NCBI GenBank assembly: GCA_905250075.1 | Contig: CAJNOP010000684.1 | Coordinates: 48,225-112,224, forward strand | Origin: Rotaria sp. Silwood1 | Taxonomy: Eukaryota > Rotifera > Eurotatoria > Philodinida > Philodinidae | Length of the DNA: 64,000 nt | Reading direction: 5' to 3' | Shown: piece after piece, positions 50,760-60,967 of the stretch | Layout of the letters: each line of letters begins with the position of its first letter | Numbering within the stretch: position 1 is the stretch's first letter | Notes under the pieces: generated by a model | Database searches by the model: none | The model's input: only the letters and a program-made list of their open reading frames with translations | Told to the model about the DNA's origin: nothing | Made by a program: the position numbers and the translations under genes

Positions 50760-51360
50760 ATACTCTTGAACACTATTGTCTTCATCTCAATATGATTTCT
50801 GTCCATCTCTTCAGCGGTATCCATGCACGCATCAAAGGATACCGACACTGGGATAAAAACAAAAAGAAAAAAAATTAAAATGCCTCTTTTATCATCGCTT
50901 TTGTATGAAAGAAAAAGAAAAAAAACCCAGAATCGAAAATAAAGGTTGTTTGACATCATACCTCCCACTTAACGGAATTTTGTTCCATCCTTTCAGCAGC
51001 ATTAACGTACATGTCAGAAATAGCGATTAGAGTGGTAAAAATTAAAAAAATTCATATTGTAAAAATAGGCGAAAAACTCACACTACTCTGTCATCAATAT
51101 ATATCTATAGAGGAAAAAGAAAATCAAAAATGAGGATTGAAGTAGACTATGATGTCCATCTTTAGACCATTTCTTTCTTCTGACGTGGAACACGTATTCT
51201 TATCGTAGAGAACTATTACTGAAGCGAAACACACTACAAGAAAGAAAGGAACAAAAAAAGAAAAAGTAACGACTTTCTGTCATCAATATTTATCGACTGA
51301 AGGAGAAAGAAAATCAACAATCGCAGTTGTTTTGCATCATGTCTGCCTATTTATGTAATT
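50760..51360 (-). repeat. three tandem, diverged, exon-like 190-bp units
   Basis: Three minus-strand segments, at about 50707-50850, 50980-51040 and 51140-51230, resemble one another. They read FDACMDTAEEMDRNHIEMKT, ISDMYVNAAERMEQNSVKWE and VLYDKNTCSTSEERNGLKMD. Each is separated by similar purine-rich DNA and a GTCATCAATAT.TATC block. This looks like a tandemly duplicated exon with its intron, now decayed. Only the first unit keeps an acceptor (TTTATCCCAG) and an open frame to a stop at 50705. Confidence 0.5.
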
Positions 51361-53280
51361 TCTATCGTTTCTTTCAAAAGAAAGCTCGTAGGCTGAGTTG
51401 CGAGGAAGGAGCACCGATTATAAGTAACTTTGTTTCTTGTTCTCGCTTCAATGTCGTACTTTATTTTTATTCTTATATTTTGTCACGTCATCATTCGCTT
51501 TTATCGCATTGGTATGCCTATTCAGTCCACCGTTATCACTTTTCGTTTAGATTCCGTCACACAGACATTCATACTCGACACAGTGACTGAAGTTGATTTG
51601 TCTCTTATTTCTTTATCCATTTCGTTTTGACAACTAGGTTGCAGTGACTTAACAACCTTAAGCATGTGGGCTCAGCATTGAAATGTTGACTGAGAAGTAT
51701 GCCAAATTGTGCATCGGTATCTTTGCTCAGTTTCATTTACTTGTACACAGAGACTGTAGATTGCCGTGCTCAATGCTGTTGAAATAAGTGTTCTTTTCGT
51801 AAGCGATCATTCATGGCATATTAGGAATGAGAGCATCATTTACCTTCCAATTATTGATCGGATATTGGAATGAGTCGCTATCAAGGAACTGCTAGTATGA
51901 GTGAGGAAAAGATGCAAGTAGACACTCACACTTACGTTTCATTGAAAAAATAAAATGCATAATTTCAATTATGAATAATAACTTTATTTTTTATTGACAG
52001 TATCAGCAAAAATTACCATTAACAATGTAGAAAAATATTAATAACGATCTTTTGAAACAAATGTTAACTCTTCGAAAGTTGATCATTTCATATCAGCACA
52101 ATGGCGTCGCGTTGCATCTATTGTGAAGTTCCGTGTTACAGTTTTCAATTGGTCGTTATAGACTTTTAAATTAGTTAGACAAGATAGGATGCGAATGGGT
52201 ATGTGCAGTGTGAATGGTATCTTCATTGCGGGTGTGTGGGTGTGGGTGGATGTGTGTTCATCTTCACTTAACCCACACCCAATTTTTTTTCAAATGAATC
52301 AATAGATCTCATGAATATATCTCAATTTAATTAGCTCTTAGATCTGTAAAAAATCACACTATGAATTCATTTTCCTGGATTCAGAAATTTGCTATCAATT
52401 CAGCTGAACAAAACTCATTCGACTTCATGATTCTAATTGACTTGGCTTTATTGTTTTGACACATAGGGTTTAATTTTGCTAAACCGTCGATAAACTGTTC
52501 TTTTGTCGTTTGTTCACAAGAATATTTCTTATATATTCAGTAAAAATTAATCAAGGATTATCATATGAAAAAAATGCAAAGGAATGATGATAAATTGTGA
52601 AATAAATTTTGTAACTTTACTATATGACTGCCATCTTATGTTTCAATCCCGTTGAAGAAAAGAGAAAAGCATCGTTTGGAGTGCTACAAGACTGAGACAT
52701 CTCATTTGTTTGACTTATAACTTCTATATGAAGTGAGTTTATTGATTTTGGTTCACATGTTTAGTTCACTTCTAATGACCCTTCCACTAAGGAAATAAAG
52801 ATAGGTGAATCACTAAAATCTAAGAGCGACATCATTATGTAGTTCATTTTCTTTCGTCTAATACATTTACCAATGGAAGAGCAAGATTAAAAATGAATTG
52901 TTTCTCGTTGACCAAAAGAAAACAACGGCATAATTCTTTCTAAACGCTTTTTCAGCCGTGTTTTTAATGTTAAATAACTCAAAAGCAAAAGCAAAGTACC
53001 CAAGGTACTTACAATTTTGAAAAAGTATTGTGTTTTGTACTTTGCTGGCAAAAACACAATATCTTGATAGTATTTTGTAACAAGTAAAAATACACTTTCC
53101 TTATTTGTTACGCTGTGATTTAAAAGTTGCTCGTCTTCCCCTTGTTTATTTATTCTAGTTGAAGATGGGCCTGAAAAGCCTTTTTTTTTCTTTTAGTTTT
53201 ATTGAATTCAACACTGAAATTTCTCTTTTTCTTTTTAGATTTTCAATGTCATCTGTTTCATATACTTTATTTAGTTGTTA
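51361..53280. other. intergenic with one hairpin
   Basis: No gene is supported. It holds telomere-like hairpin 5. A short inverted pair of AAGTACC/GGTACTT lies near 53000. Confidence 0.4.
52201..52282. repeat. telomere-like hairpin 5
   Basis: GGGTGTGTGGGTGTGGGTGG (52230-52249) is followed by TCTTCACTTAACCCACACCC (52261-52280). The left part has an older degenerate arm. Confidence 0.7.
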
Positions 53281-54716
53281 TTGCTGCATATTTACTTCGG
53301 TTACAAATTGTTTGCTAAGTAAAACTATTAAAATGCTAAGTTGGTCCTTGCTAAGTAAAATTTCTATGTGCTCAGTTAATTAAAAGTTTCTCAGTAAAAA
53401 AAAATATTTGCTAAGTTTGATAGATAATCGCTAAGTAAAAATTATTATTACTGAGTAATTTTCGGTAAATGTAAAGTACGATTATGGGAGATAAGAAAAA
53501 TTTTGTATAGTACTATAATGTATATATTGTTTTCTCTTGCTTTACTTCTATCATTGTTCGACTGATATCGTGATATATATGTCAACATTCAATTTCAAAT
53601 TCACTCCAATGTCGGATGTTCACATTAAATTAGCCCATTGTTGGATTGAGAAAAATTTTTTTATTAAAACCTTCATCACTCTTAAGGTATATGTAGAATT
53701 GAAATTCTCGTTGATGAACGGTAATGGAGCAATGGTACTTCATATAATAAAATCATCAATGCAGAACCTAGGCTCGAATTTGAACTCGAATGGATAGTTT
53801 TTCTGTTGAGATTTACGTAGAGGTTCACGAATGTTACTTAAATTTGTATATCGACTATTATATTTTCTAGAGGATCATTGTTGCAAGGCCATTTATCAAC
53901 AAGAAGTTCGATCTAACATTTCTCTGGAGAGTAGTCGAGGTTTTAATTAAAACAAATTCCTCAATCCGACGTTGAACCAGCCCAAAGTGAGCACCCGAGA
54001 TTGACCTAGGCGGATCTAATATTGAAGTGAATTCAACACTGGATGCTACCACACATATATATATCGATTATAGATTTTTTCGTTCTGATGTAGGTGCTTG
54101 TTTTCTTAGAAAATGCTCCAGTACAATCCTATTTGTTTTTCTCTTGCTATTTCTGTTACATAAGATTTGTATTGCTTTCTCGAGACTTCTCTTCTGTCTG
54201 GCACTTTTTGATACGTTCTTTCCCTCGTTTTCTTGTATACTTCTACTGATCTGTCATTGAAAGTTTACATTGAATTAAAAAACTAAATTATAGCCCCGTG
54301 TCGGAATGAAAAAAAACCGACTTTGCGATTTTTCCAAGCTTCTTCAAAAAATATATTTGTAAAAATATTTTGGGCATAGCTATTATGTTGAAGTTTTGTA
54401 AAACATCTCTATCAGCAAAGGATATACTTTTCGATAAAAAAAAAAAGAAAACAAGAACGACGACGAAAAACAACAAAAGCTCTATTGATACAAGAACTGT
54501 GCAATTAACTTTTTTACTTAGATATTCATGTCATTTTACATAACAAAAATTATACATTTACTTAGCGATTCAAAATATTTTACTAATAGTATCAAACTGT
54601 TTTACTTAGAACTTTTTTCAATAAATTACCTAGCAAAAATTTAATTTTTTACTTAGCTTTTATTTAAAATTACTTAGCACTTAAATAGTAGCCATTTACT
54701 TCTTATTTAATGTACA
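53281..54716. mobile_element. 1.4-kb foldback element with inverted short-repeat arrays
   Basis: The left arm (53290-53465) has about eight copies of TTGCTAAGTAAAA-like words. The right arm (54515-54710) has a similar number of the complement TTTTACTTAGCAA. Just inside, 53590-53740 and the complement of 53870-54050 also match. Their translations, CWIEKNFFIKTFITLKVY and RRIEEFVLIKTSTTLQRN, show it. The whole is therefore an old imperfect palindrome with subterminal repeats and no transposase. Confidence 0.65.
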
Positions 54717-55636
54717 GGTTAATTACGTTATTTTTGACATGGTTGCTCAATTTGCTGTATTTTTATCGAACCTCGTATGCTAATTGTTTTGACATAGTTA
54801 AGTAGAACATTGGTTACTCTATTAGATCAGATAGTTTTATTTTTGATTTATTCTATATCCTAACCGAAAATTTAATAAATTTTCAAAAGCAATGAAAAAA
54901 ACGATTTTCCCTCCTTGCACTTTTGAATTCACTTCTCGGTTAATGTCTTCGATAATTATTACCGACTTGGACACTGAGATTGTTTGATTTTATGTTGAAG
55001 AATAGAATATTTGTTTCTCTATCTACTTAGGTATTTTTCACTAAACTTATTTTTTGTATCGTAAAATTGTTCATTTTCTGAGAAATTTGTACATGAACTT
55101 TTTTTTATTGAAGCATATCGGCTTTTTTCGAGAACATTTTCTTTGTCTAAGAATTTGAATTTTTTTTTGTATTAGTATATATCTTAATAGCGCGTTGATT
55201 TTCCTATCGATTCATATAATCTCAGTCGAATTTATGTCATTCTGTTACGGATAATTTTTTACAAACTGTATAAGAAACTTGATTTTTCATAAGTGCAAAA
55301 ATAGTCGAATTTTTAGCAGTAAAATTCGATTTTCTCTTACAGTTCAAATCAGTTTCATTTTATATCTTATGCATGTCTGAATTTGATAAATCTCTTCCAT
55401 CTAAAACAATTTTTGTATTTAAACAATTTTGAGGTATGTTCAGATTTCCAAAACAAAAAGGAAATTACCCATATTTCTGAAATTTCCATCAGCTCGATTA
55501 CTATTTAGCAGTGCAAATTAAAAGTTTTTAGACATATTGAAAATTTCAGCAATATTAGAAATTTCGGAAATTACATCATTTTAGGAAGTAATGTATAATT
55601 CCGAACACTGATGCTTTATCCATGGAAACAAAGTAC
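54717..55636. other. AT-rich, no gene seen
   Basis: No gene or clear repeat, apart from AAATTTC/GAAATTT palindromic words around 55480-55580. Confidence 0.35.
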
Positions 55637-56592
55637 CTATACGTCGGAAAAAAATAGTTTCAGTCCGTATTTCAAATATATAATCACTATACAAATATAT
55701 TTCTTTAAAACTAGTTATATATTCTGCAAGAGCGTGGAGTTTTCTATCACGCGGCATATTTACCTATCTTTTTATATTCAGCTATAGAAAAAAAAAAATT
55801 TGACTACAATGAACACACCTTTAATTGACAAGTACCAAAAATCGTTACTTTTCTCCTTTTTTTGAAAATATAGTTACTATGGAAATGAATTTAAAAAAAA
55901 AGAAATTATAGATTCTGATAGAGCTTCGAATTTTCTATCATCCTAAACTTTTAACTTAAAAAACGAAAGAAATAATAAAAACAAACTACTTATTTTTAGT
56001 GCTTATCAAGGAATGTACCTGCGTAATACTTAGATTATTCTCCAGCATATAAATGCATGACAGTTAATAAATATAGTGGATGATAGAGAATTGCAAGCTG
56101 TATCAGAATCCATAATTGCATTAAAAAAAAAATCTCATGGAAATAATGAATTCAAAAAGGAAACTCCGATAGTAACGAAAGATGCAGATTTTTGGTACTT
56201 GTCAATTGAAGATGTGTTCATTGTACATAAATATTTTTCAATAACTGAATACAAGAAGATAGTTAAATATACATGGTGACAGAGAGTTTCAAGGTCTATT
56301 AGAATATACGATTACTTTTCTAAAAAGGTATTTCTTTAGTGACAAAAAAAATTTAAACAACTAATTTTGAGGACGATGACAAGATCAAGTTTGTGAAAAT
56401 TTCAATATGATGGTGCCTTCATTGTACTCAATTTTATTTGATAATGAACAAGTACAAACTAAAGCACAAATATACAGGGTGATAGAAAATTTCACGCGCT
56501 TTCAGAATACGTAATTAGTTTTAAAAAAATGCATTTTTATAATGACTATACATTTGAAATATAGACTGAAAGTATTTTTTCCGGGCGTATAG
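55637..56592. mobile_element. 956-bp foldback element, four copies of an 80-bp module
   Basis: The ends CTATACGTCGGAAAAAAATA and, complemented, CTATACGCCCGGAAAAAATA begin an inverted repeat of about 125 bp that includes TTTCAGTC.ATATTTCAAAT and ends at TTTTCTATCAC. Inside, second diverged copies of the TTTAAAA...TTCTATCA module lie at about 55870-55950 and, inverted, at about 56275-56345. The 67-codon frame at 56076-56279 is not a known transposase. Confidence 0.75.
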
Positions 56593-57062
56593 ATGCATTT
56601 TGTGTCAGATGTTTATTAAAAATGTTGTTTTTCACTAAGGCAATAACAATAGGTGCATCACTAAAATCTGCGCATTTTCACATCTATGTGAGGCTGCAAT
56701 TTCATACTTAGTACGTGAAATTTATACCTCATCTTCTAAGTAATTTGGACTCGACTGGCGTTGAGATTAGGATCCTGTGGCATTGAGTTTTTTCATCTTG
56801 ATCTCGCTCCTTAGGCTTAACTACGATCCCATGAAATTCCGAAAAGCTTTTTCCCATTTAAACGTAGTTAGAAATACATACTAATAAAAGCTGCCAGAAA
56901 TGGTCGCCGATGACAAATATTTTTTCTTTTGTTTATATATAGAGAGAGAAAATTTCGACTACGTTGGATTGGAATTGGGATGATCGCTCAGGGCTCTAAA
57001 TTAGACTAATTTTGAAATTAAGTTTTATAAGAAATGGGCTTCATTTTATCTATTTTATATAG
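56593..57062. other. 5' flank of GST gene
   Basis: No gene recognised. It ends in the acceptor TTTTATATAG, directly joined to the GST start codon. Confidence 0.4.
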
Positions 57063-57845
57063 ATGTCTCATATAACCAAAGTTCGTATTATTGGTTCATA
57101 CTTATCTCCATATGTGAGAAAAGTGTTAGTGTGCTTAGCTATTAAAGGTATTCCATATGAAATTGATCCAATCGTTCCATTTTATGGCAATGAAGAATTT
57201 TCTAAACTTTCTCCTCTTCGTCGTATTCCAGTATTTACCGATGATAAAGTTACATTATGTGATTCATCTGTTATATGTCAATATTTAGAGGATGGTTATC
57301 CAAGTCCTAATTTTGTTTCAATATATCCAAGTGATATTGTAAATCGAGCTAAAGCAAGATGGTATGAAGAATATGCCGATACTTATATAGGAAATGTATT
57401 TATATGGCAATATTATAATGAAGCTGTCATTAAACCGTTTGTTTGGAGAAAAAAAAGCGATCAAACAATAATTGATCGTTCATTAAATATTGAAATTCCA
57501 AAAGTCTTACAATATTTAGAAGAAAATGTTCCAAAAGAAGGTTATATGTTTGGTGAAAATCATGTTACCATTGCTGATATTAGTATAACATGTTTCTTTC
57601 GTAATTTATTTATGGCTAATGCTAAATTTGATGTCGAACGATATCCATTTACGTTTTCGTATATTAATAAAATACTTTCTTTATCATATTTTCAATCATT
57701 AATTCCATTTGAAAAGATTAGCTTCACTACTCCAATTTTAAATCATCGAACAGCATTAGCCAAGACAAATGCACCGATTACTAGTGAAACATTTGGTATT
57801 AGCAAACCAACACCTGGTGTATTTTCTGATCAAGCATCATTATAA
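57063..57845 (+). CDS. glutathione S-transferase-like protein, bacterial type
   Basis: 260 residues in one exon. The N-terminal thioredoxin fold has IIGSYLSPYVRKVLVCLAIK with a Ser-Pro in the active-site position, cis-Pro in RRIPVF (Pro56) and the glutathione-binding DSSVICQYLE (67-76). The helical half carries RAKARWYEEYADTYIGNVF, EGYMFGENHVTIADIS and FFRNLFMANA. The run FYGNEEFSKLSPLRRIPVF and the tail HRTALAKTNAPITSETFG resemble a proteobacterial GST family more than animal classes. This is from memory and needs a search. It likely conjugates or reduces electrophiles with glutathione. No introns, in a region where host genes have many, fits horizontal transfer. An acceptor TATATAG abuts the ATG, which fits trans-splicing. 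Confidence 0.85.
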   Translation: MSHITKVRIIGSYLSPYVRKVLVCLAIKGIPYEIDPIVPFYGNEEFSKLSPLRRIPVFTDDKVTLCDSSVICQYLEDGYPSPNFVSIYPSDIVNRAKARWYEEYADTYIGNVFIWQYYNEAVIKPFVWRKKSDQTIIDRSLNIEIPKVLQYLEENVPKEGYMFGENHVTIADISITCFFRNLFMANAKFDVERYPFTFSYINKILSLSYFQSLIPFEKISFTTPILNHRTALAKTNAPITSETFGISKPTPGVFSDQASL

Positions 57846-58532
57846 ATAGAATAAACTTAAAATCATTATTTATATCTACTTTCATTCGTCTTGTTGTTAT
57901 CATCTTTTAAACATTATGATTTTTTTACGTTAGTCTTTGATTTAGATATTAACAAAACTTTGTTGATTTAAGTTATGTTTACCAGGATTAATTAAACTTA
58001 CATCTATTGATTTTGACGAAAAACTTTGTAGATGAACCATTGTTAATAGACGTTGTACTAGGTGATCAAACTACTTTCTACAGATGAAATTTAGATTTTG
58101 GCTCAAATTTAAAGGGTGTTCCATAATAACTGAGGATAATTTGTCCACGACATCATTTTTCACACTTCTCGTGATGGTGAAGCCTGCTATTTTTATCACA
58201 TATGGGTCTCTCAAAGATTGTTAATTTTTCAAATGTTTCGGATATCTAGCTAAAACTAGTGTTGAAATGCATACACAATATTGATATATATGAAATTTTG
58301 TACTGGAGATTTGCGACTTTTTTTCTTGAATAATGACAGTTATAAGCGTATGATGGAAAAACACTTTATAAGACAATTTTTTTTTTTAAAAACTAAATTA
58401 TAATAAAACTCAATGCGTACGAACATGCTCTTCATTGTTTTCTTAGATCAGCTGTAATTGATAAGACATTTTGTTCATCATTTTTGCACATGTTTCTTTC
58501 AAAAATTTTCTCAATTCTTCTGCAATTTGTGA
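57846..58532. other. 3' flank of GST gene
   Basis: No gene seen. GGGTGTTCCATAATAACTG near 58117 resembles the end of a mariner-type element, but no partner end was found. Confidence 0.35.
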
Positions 58533-58611
58533 GTGGGTGCGGGTGTGGGTGGAGGTGTGGGGTGTGGGTCTATGTGAAGAGAAGATCAAAACCCACCCAC
58601 ACCACGCACCC
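58533..58611. repeat. telomere-like hairpin 6
   Basis: GTGGGTGCGGGTGTGGGTGG and further G-rich units pair with ACCCACCCACACCACGCACC across a spacer containing GTGAAGAGAAGATC. Confidence 0.8.
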
Positions 58612-59338
58612 GACAGCGGACAAAACTGAGTTTCTATCTCCGTGGTAAATGACACTGAACTGAATAATCATTTTTATTTCGCATAATAGGAGACATCAGG
58701 AATAGGAAACAGACTCATAACTGTTTTGGAGAAAATCTTTCAAAAAAGTACGTGATATAAAATAGAAACCGACGCATCGAATAATCGAATCCTAAATTAT
58801 AATCAACGAGAGCATCCAATGTATTAACATTGAAACGTTGAATATTATTCTTTTTTCTTCCACATTCGATGAATCAATGATTCAGGCGATCGAATGTAAG
58901 AAGGAAATAAATGAGTTGATGATGGGAAGTTTTATTTTTTTAAATGTATGCTACAGTCGTTTCAAACTGAAATATATAATATATATCTCGCTAGTCATTG
59001 ATACATTTTATATCTAGCCTTGGACGGCCAATCAGGGCAGCTTCTGTTTTGGGCATCGTATAGTATAAACTTAGACCATCGGACTGATGGAACAAGTACT
59101 ATGTCTTAAGACTTAGAGATTGTTTGCGGTTTTCATTCTCGAGATATATAAAATTCAGGAAAATATAGTGGCCTGTGGCAAAGTTTCACCACTGACAAGC
59201 TCAACCCAGGGTGGTACTCTATTAGTGAACTATTCAAGGATGATATTTGGCGATAGAAGGAAAGCTTTTTATACTATATTCGATATGATAACATGGAAAG
59301 CCGCTAAAGGAGACACACTTGTAGTTTTACGTCTTGAG
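58612..59338. other. intergenic, no gene seen
   Basis: Between two hairpins. No gene recognised. Confidence 0.35.
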
Positions 59339-59420
59339 GATGTGGGTGTGGGTGCGGGTATAGGTGTAAGTGTGAAGAAGAAAACATCCAGACTCACACC
59401 CACACCCACATCCACACCCT
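59339..59420. repeat. telomere-like hairpin 7, best preserved
   Basis: CTTGAGGATGTGGGTGTGGG on the left pairs with CCCACACCCACATCCACACC and TTGAG on the right. The spacer contains GTGTGAAGAAG. The outer CTTGAGG and the inner GTGAAGA recur in other copies. Confidence 0.85.
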
Positions 59421-59864
59421 TTTGTCTTGAGAACTTCCTGAACTTATGATTAAGAAATTTTCTCCAAAAGTCAATAAAATAGTTGCTGAAAAATGGCCTC
59501 CTATCAACGTTTCTGAAGGCTGAGTAGGGCAACAAGGGTGTATCCAAGGGAGAAGGAATTAGCGAGTAATATCTTAGAATGAAACAATGAGGGATCAGCA
59601 AATTCTGCTTTGCTTCATTCCAAGAGATTACGTACTAATTTTTATAAATTATGTTGCGAAAAATAATTATAAAACATGTAGCATTTTTGCCACTATGGAA
59701 CTCCAAGAGTTAAACACGTTCTCTTACAAAAGTGTCCATTTTCAATACAAATAAAAGCCCTGTATAAGACATGTCTAAAAAACTACCCCTGAAATTCAAG
59801 CGACAACAAGTTTGCTATCAAAAATGCGTTCAAACGCGTTTTTTGTTTAAATTTTCTCGTGGGT
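59421..59864. other. 3' flank of GNAT relic
   Basis: No gene recognised. Confidence 0.35.
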
Positions 59865-60341
59865 TCACTGAAGCATCTTTCGCATGTGAAGACATTCGCA
59901 GGTGTACACCGTGGTCTTGCCGTCGTCTGTTTCTCGATTCCAACTTTCGGTTTTGGTTCCAAAGATGTTATATCCAAGTCGCTAATACAATGCTCGAGCA
60001 CGATCATTGTCCATCTCGATCGATAGTTCAGTAATGATGAAACCATGATCTAGTGTCCTTTTCTTGAGAGCTTGAATGAGTGCAGTGCCAATCTCTCGCG
60101 ACTGATAATCAGGATGAATGGAAAGTTGATACAGTGTTCCCACTCCGACGTTAATTGTATAGTCCACACCGCCTGTACCGCCCGGCATATCCTCAACATC
60201 AATGGCGAGATAATCAACCTCACCTCTAGATGCCCGCTCGATCGCTTCAGTAACGTACTTGAGATGAGTAGGCGATCCAGACCATGAAATAGATGGAAGA
60301 TCATCCATAGATAGATTACGAGCAATGAAGACCATTTTCAC
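59865..60341 (-). pseudogene. GNAT acetyltransferase, bacterial type, one internal stop
   Basis: From MKMVFIARNLSMDDLPSISW the frame covers a full GNAT fold: GGVDYTINVGVGTLYQLSIH, then the acetyl-CoA loop PDYQSREIGTALIQAL, then ELSIEMDNDRARALY. A TAG at 59982-59984 interrupts the conserved ARALYxRLGY motif. The same frame then continues RLGYNIFGTKTESWNRETDD and ends CECLHMRKMLQ at 59865. One base (GAG to TAG is the simplest change) separates it from an intact 158-codon gene. The protein looks bacterial and has no intron, which suggests horizontal transfer followed by recent loss. It would move an acetyl group from acetyl-CoA to an unknown amine. Confidence 0.8.
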
Positions 60342-60604
60342 ATGAAGTTTTCTTAAGTAAGTTCAAATCTTATGATTATTAGTAATATTTCAGTAAGATC
60401 AAACAAGTTTGTAAAAAATCTAAAATATTATTTATTGGCAAATATTCACTACAAGATATCATGAAAATTATACCGGTCCATTAAATCGATATTAGTAGTA
60501 TTCATTTTCCCATTTGAAATCTAAAATGGAACATAACATAGTCACATCAGGATGACAGGCGAGTACTCAGAACTGCTTTTATTGATAGAAAAAAATGAAG
60601 AAGT
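60342..60604. other. short intergenic spacer between GNAT relics
   Basis: AT-rich. No feature. Confidence 0.3.
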
Positions 60605-60909
60605 TCATTTATACCAATCTCAGAGTGTAACATGCCACGTTTCATTTGAAGTTGGAGATTTATATCAGTATATCGTTTCAAAACCTACTCGAGCGTGAGC
60701 ACGGAGCAAATGAATGTTCTTATCTGAAATATTCGTAATGAGGGGTTGGTAGCAATCAGCGTACATCTCACGATGCTTATGTAACATTCGATCAAAGATC
60801 TTTTGTCCTCGAAAGTCATGGGCAATACATACTTGACTCATTATGTAATAAGTATAGCTTCGAAGAGTTTTGCCTTTGTATTCCAATATATTGATTAAGA
60901 AAACAAGTT
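60605..60909 (-). pseudogene. second GNAT acetyltransferase, 3' half, broken
   Basis: The minus frame reads YYIMSQVCIAHDFRGQKIFD, then RMLHKHREMYADCYQPLITN and LLRAHARVGFETIY. After a TGA come YKSPTSNETWHVTL, a second TGA and DWYK. The acetyl-CoA loop RGQKIF and the closing RAHxRVGF...W(H)xxL-DW pattern identify a GNAT of a different subfamily from its neighbour at 59.9-60.3 kb. The N-terminal half is missing. The homologous part stops just inside telomere-like hairpin 8, so the upstream frame is hairpin translation. The second TGA stands where the family has Trp. Confidence 0.7.
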
Positions 60910-60967
60910 CAGGATGTGGATGTGGGTGAATGACAGAAGTACCAACCTCCCCCACACCCACACCCTC
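60910..60967. repeat. telomere-like hairpin 8
   Basis: AGGATGTGGATGTGGGTG pairs with CCCACACCCACACCCTCAAG. It cuts off the 5' half of the neighbouring GNAT relic. Confidence 0.8.

Noticed and set aside
59120..59449. 109-codon plus frame rich in VGVGxGV and TPTPTSTP
   Set aside because: It is the translation of telomere-like hairpin 7 and its flanks. The same holds for the frames at 15389-15607, 58443-58655, 59269-59601 and 45061-45366.
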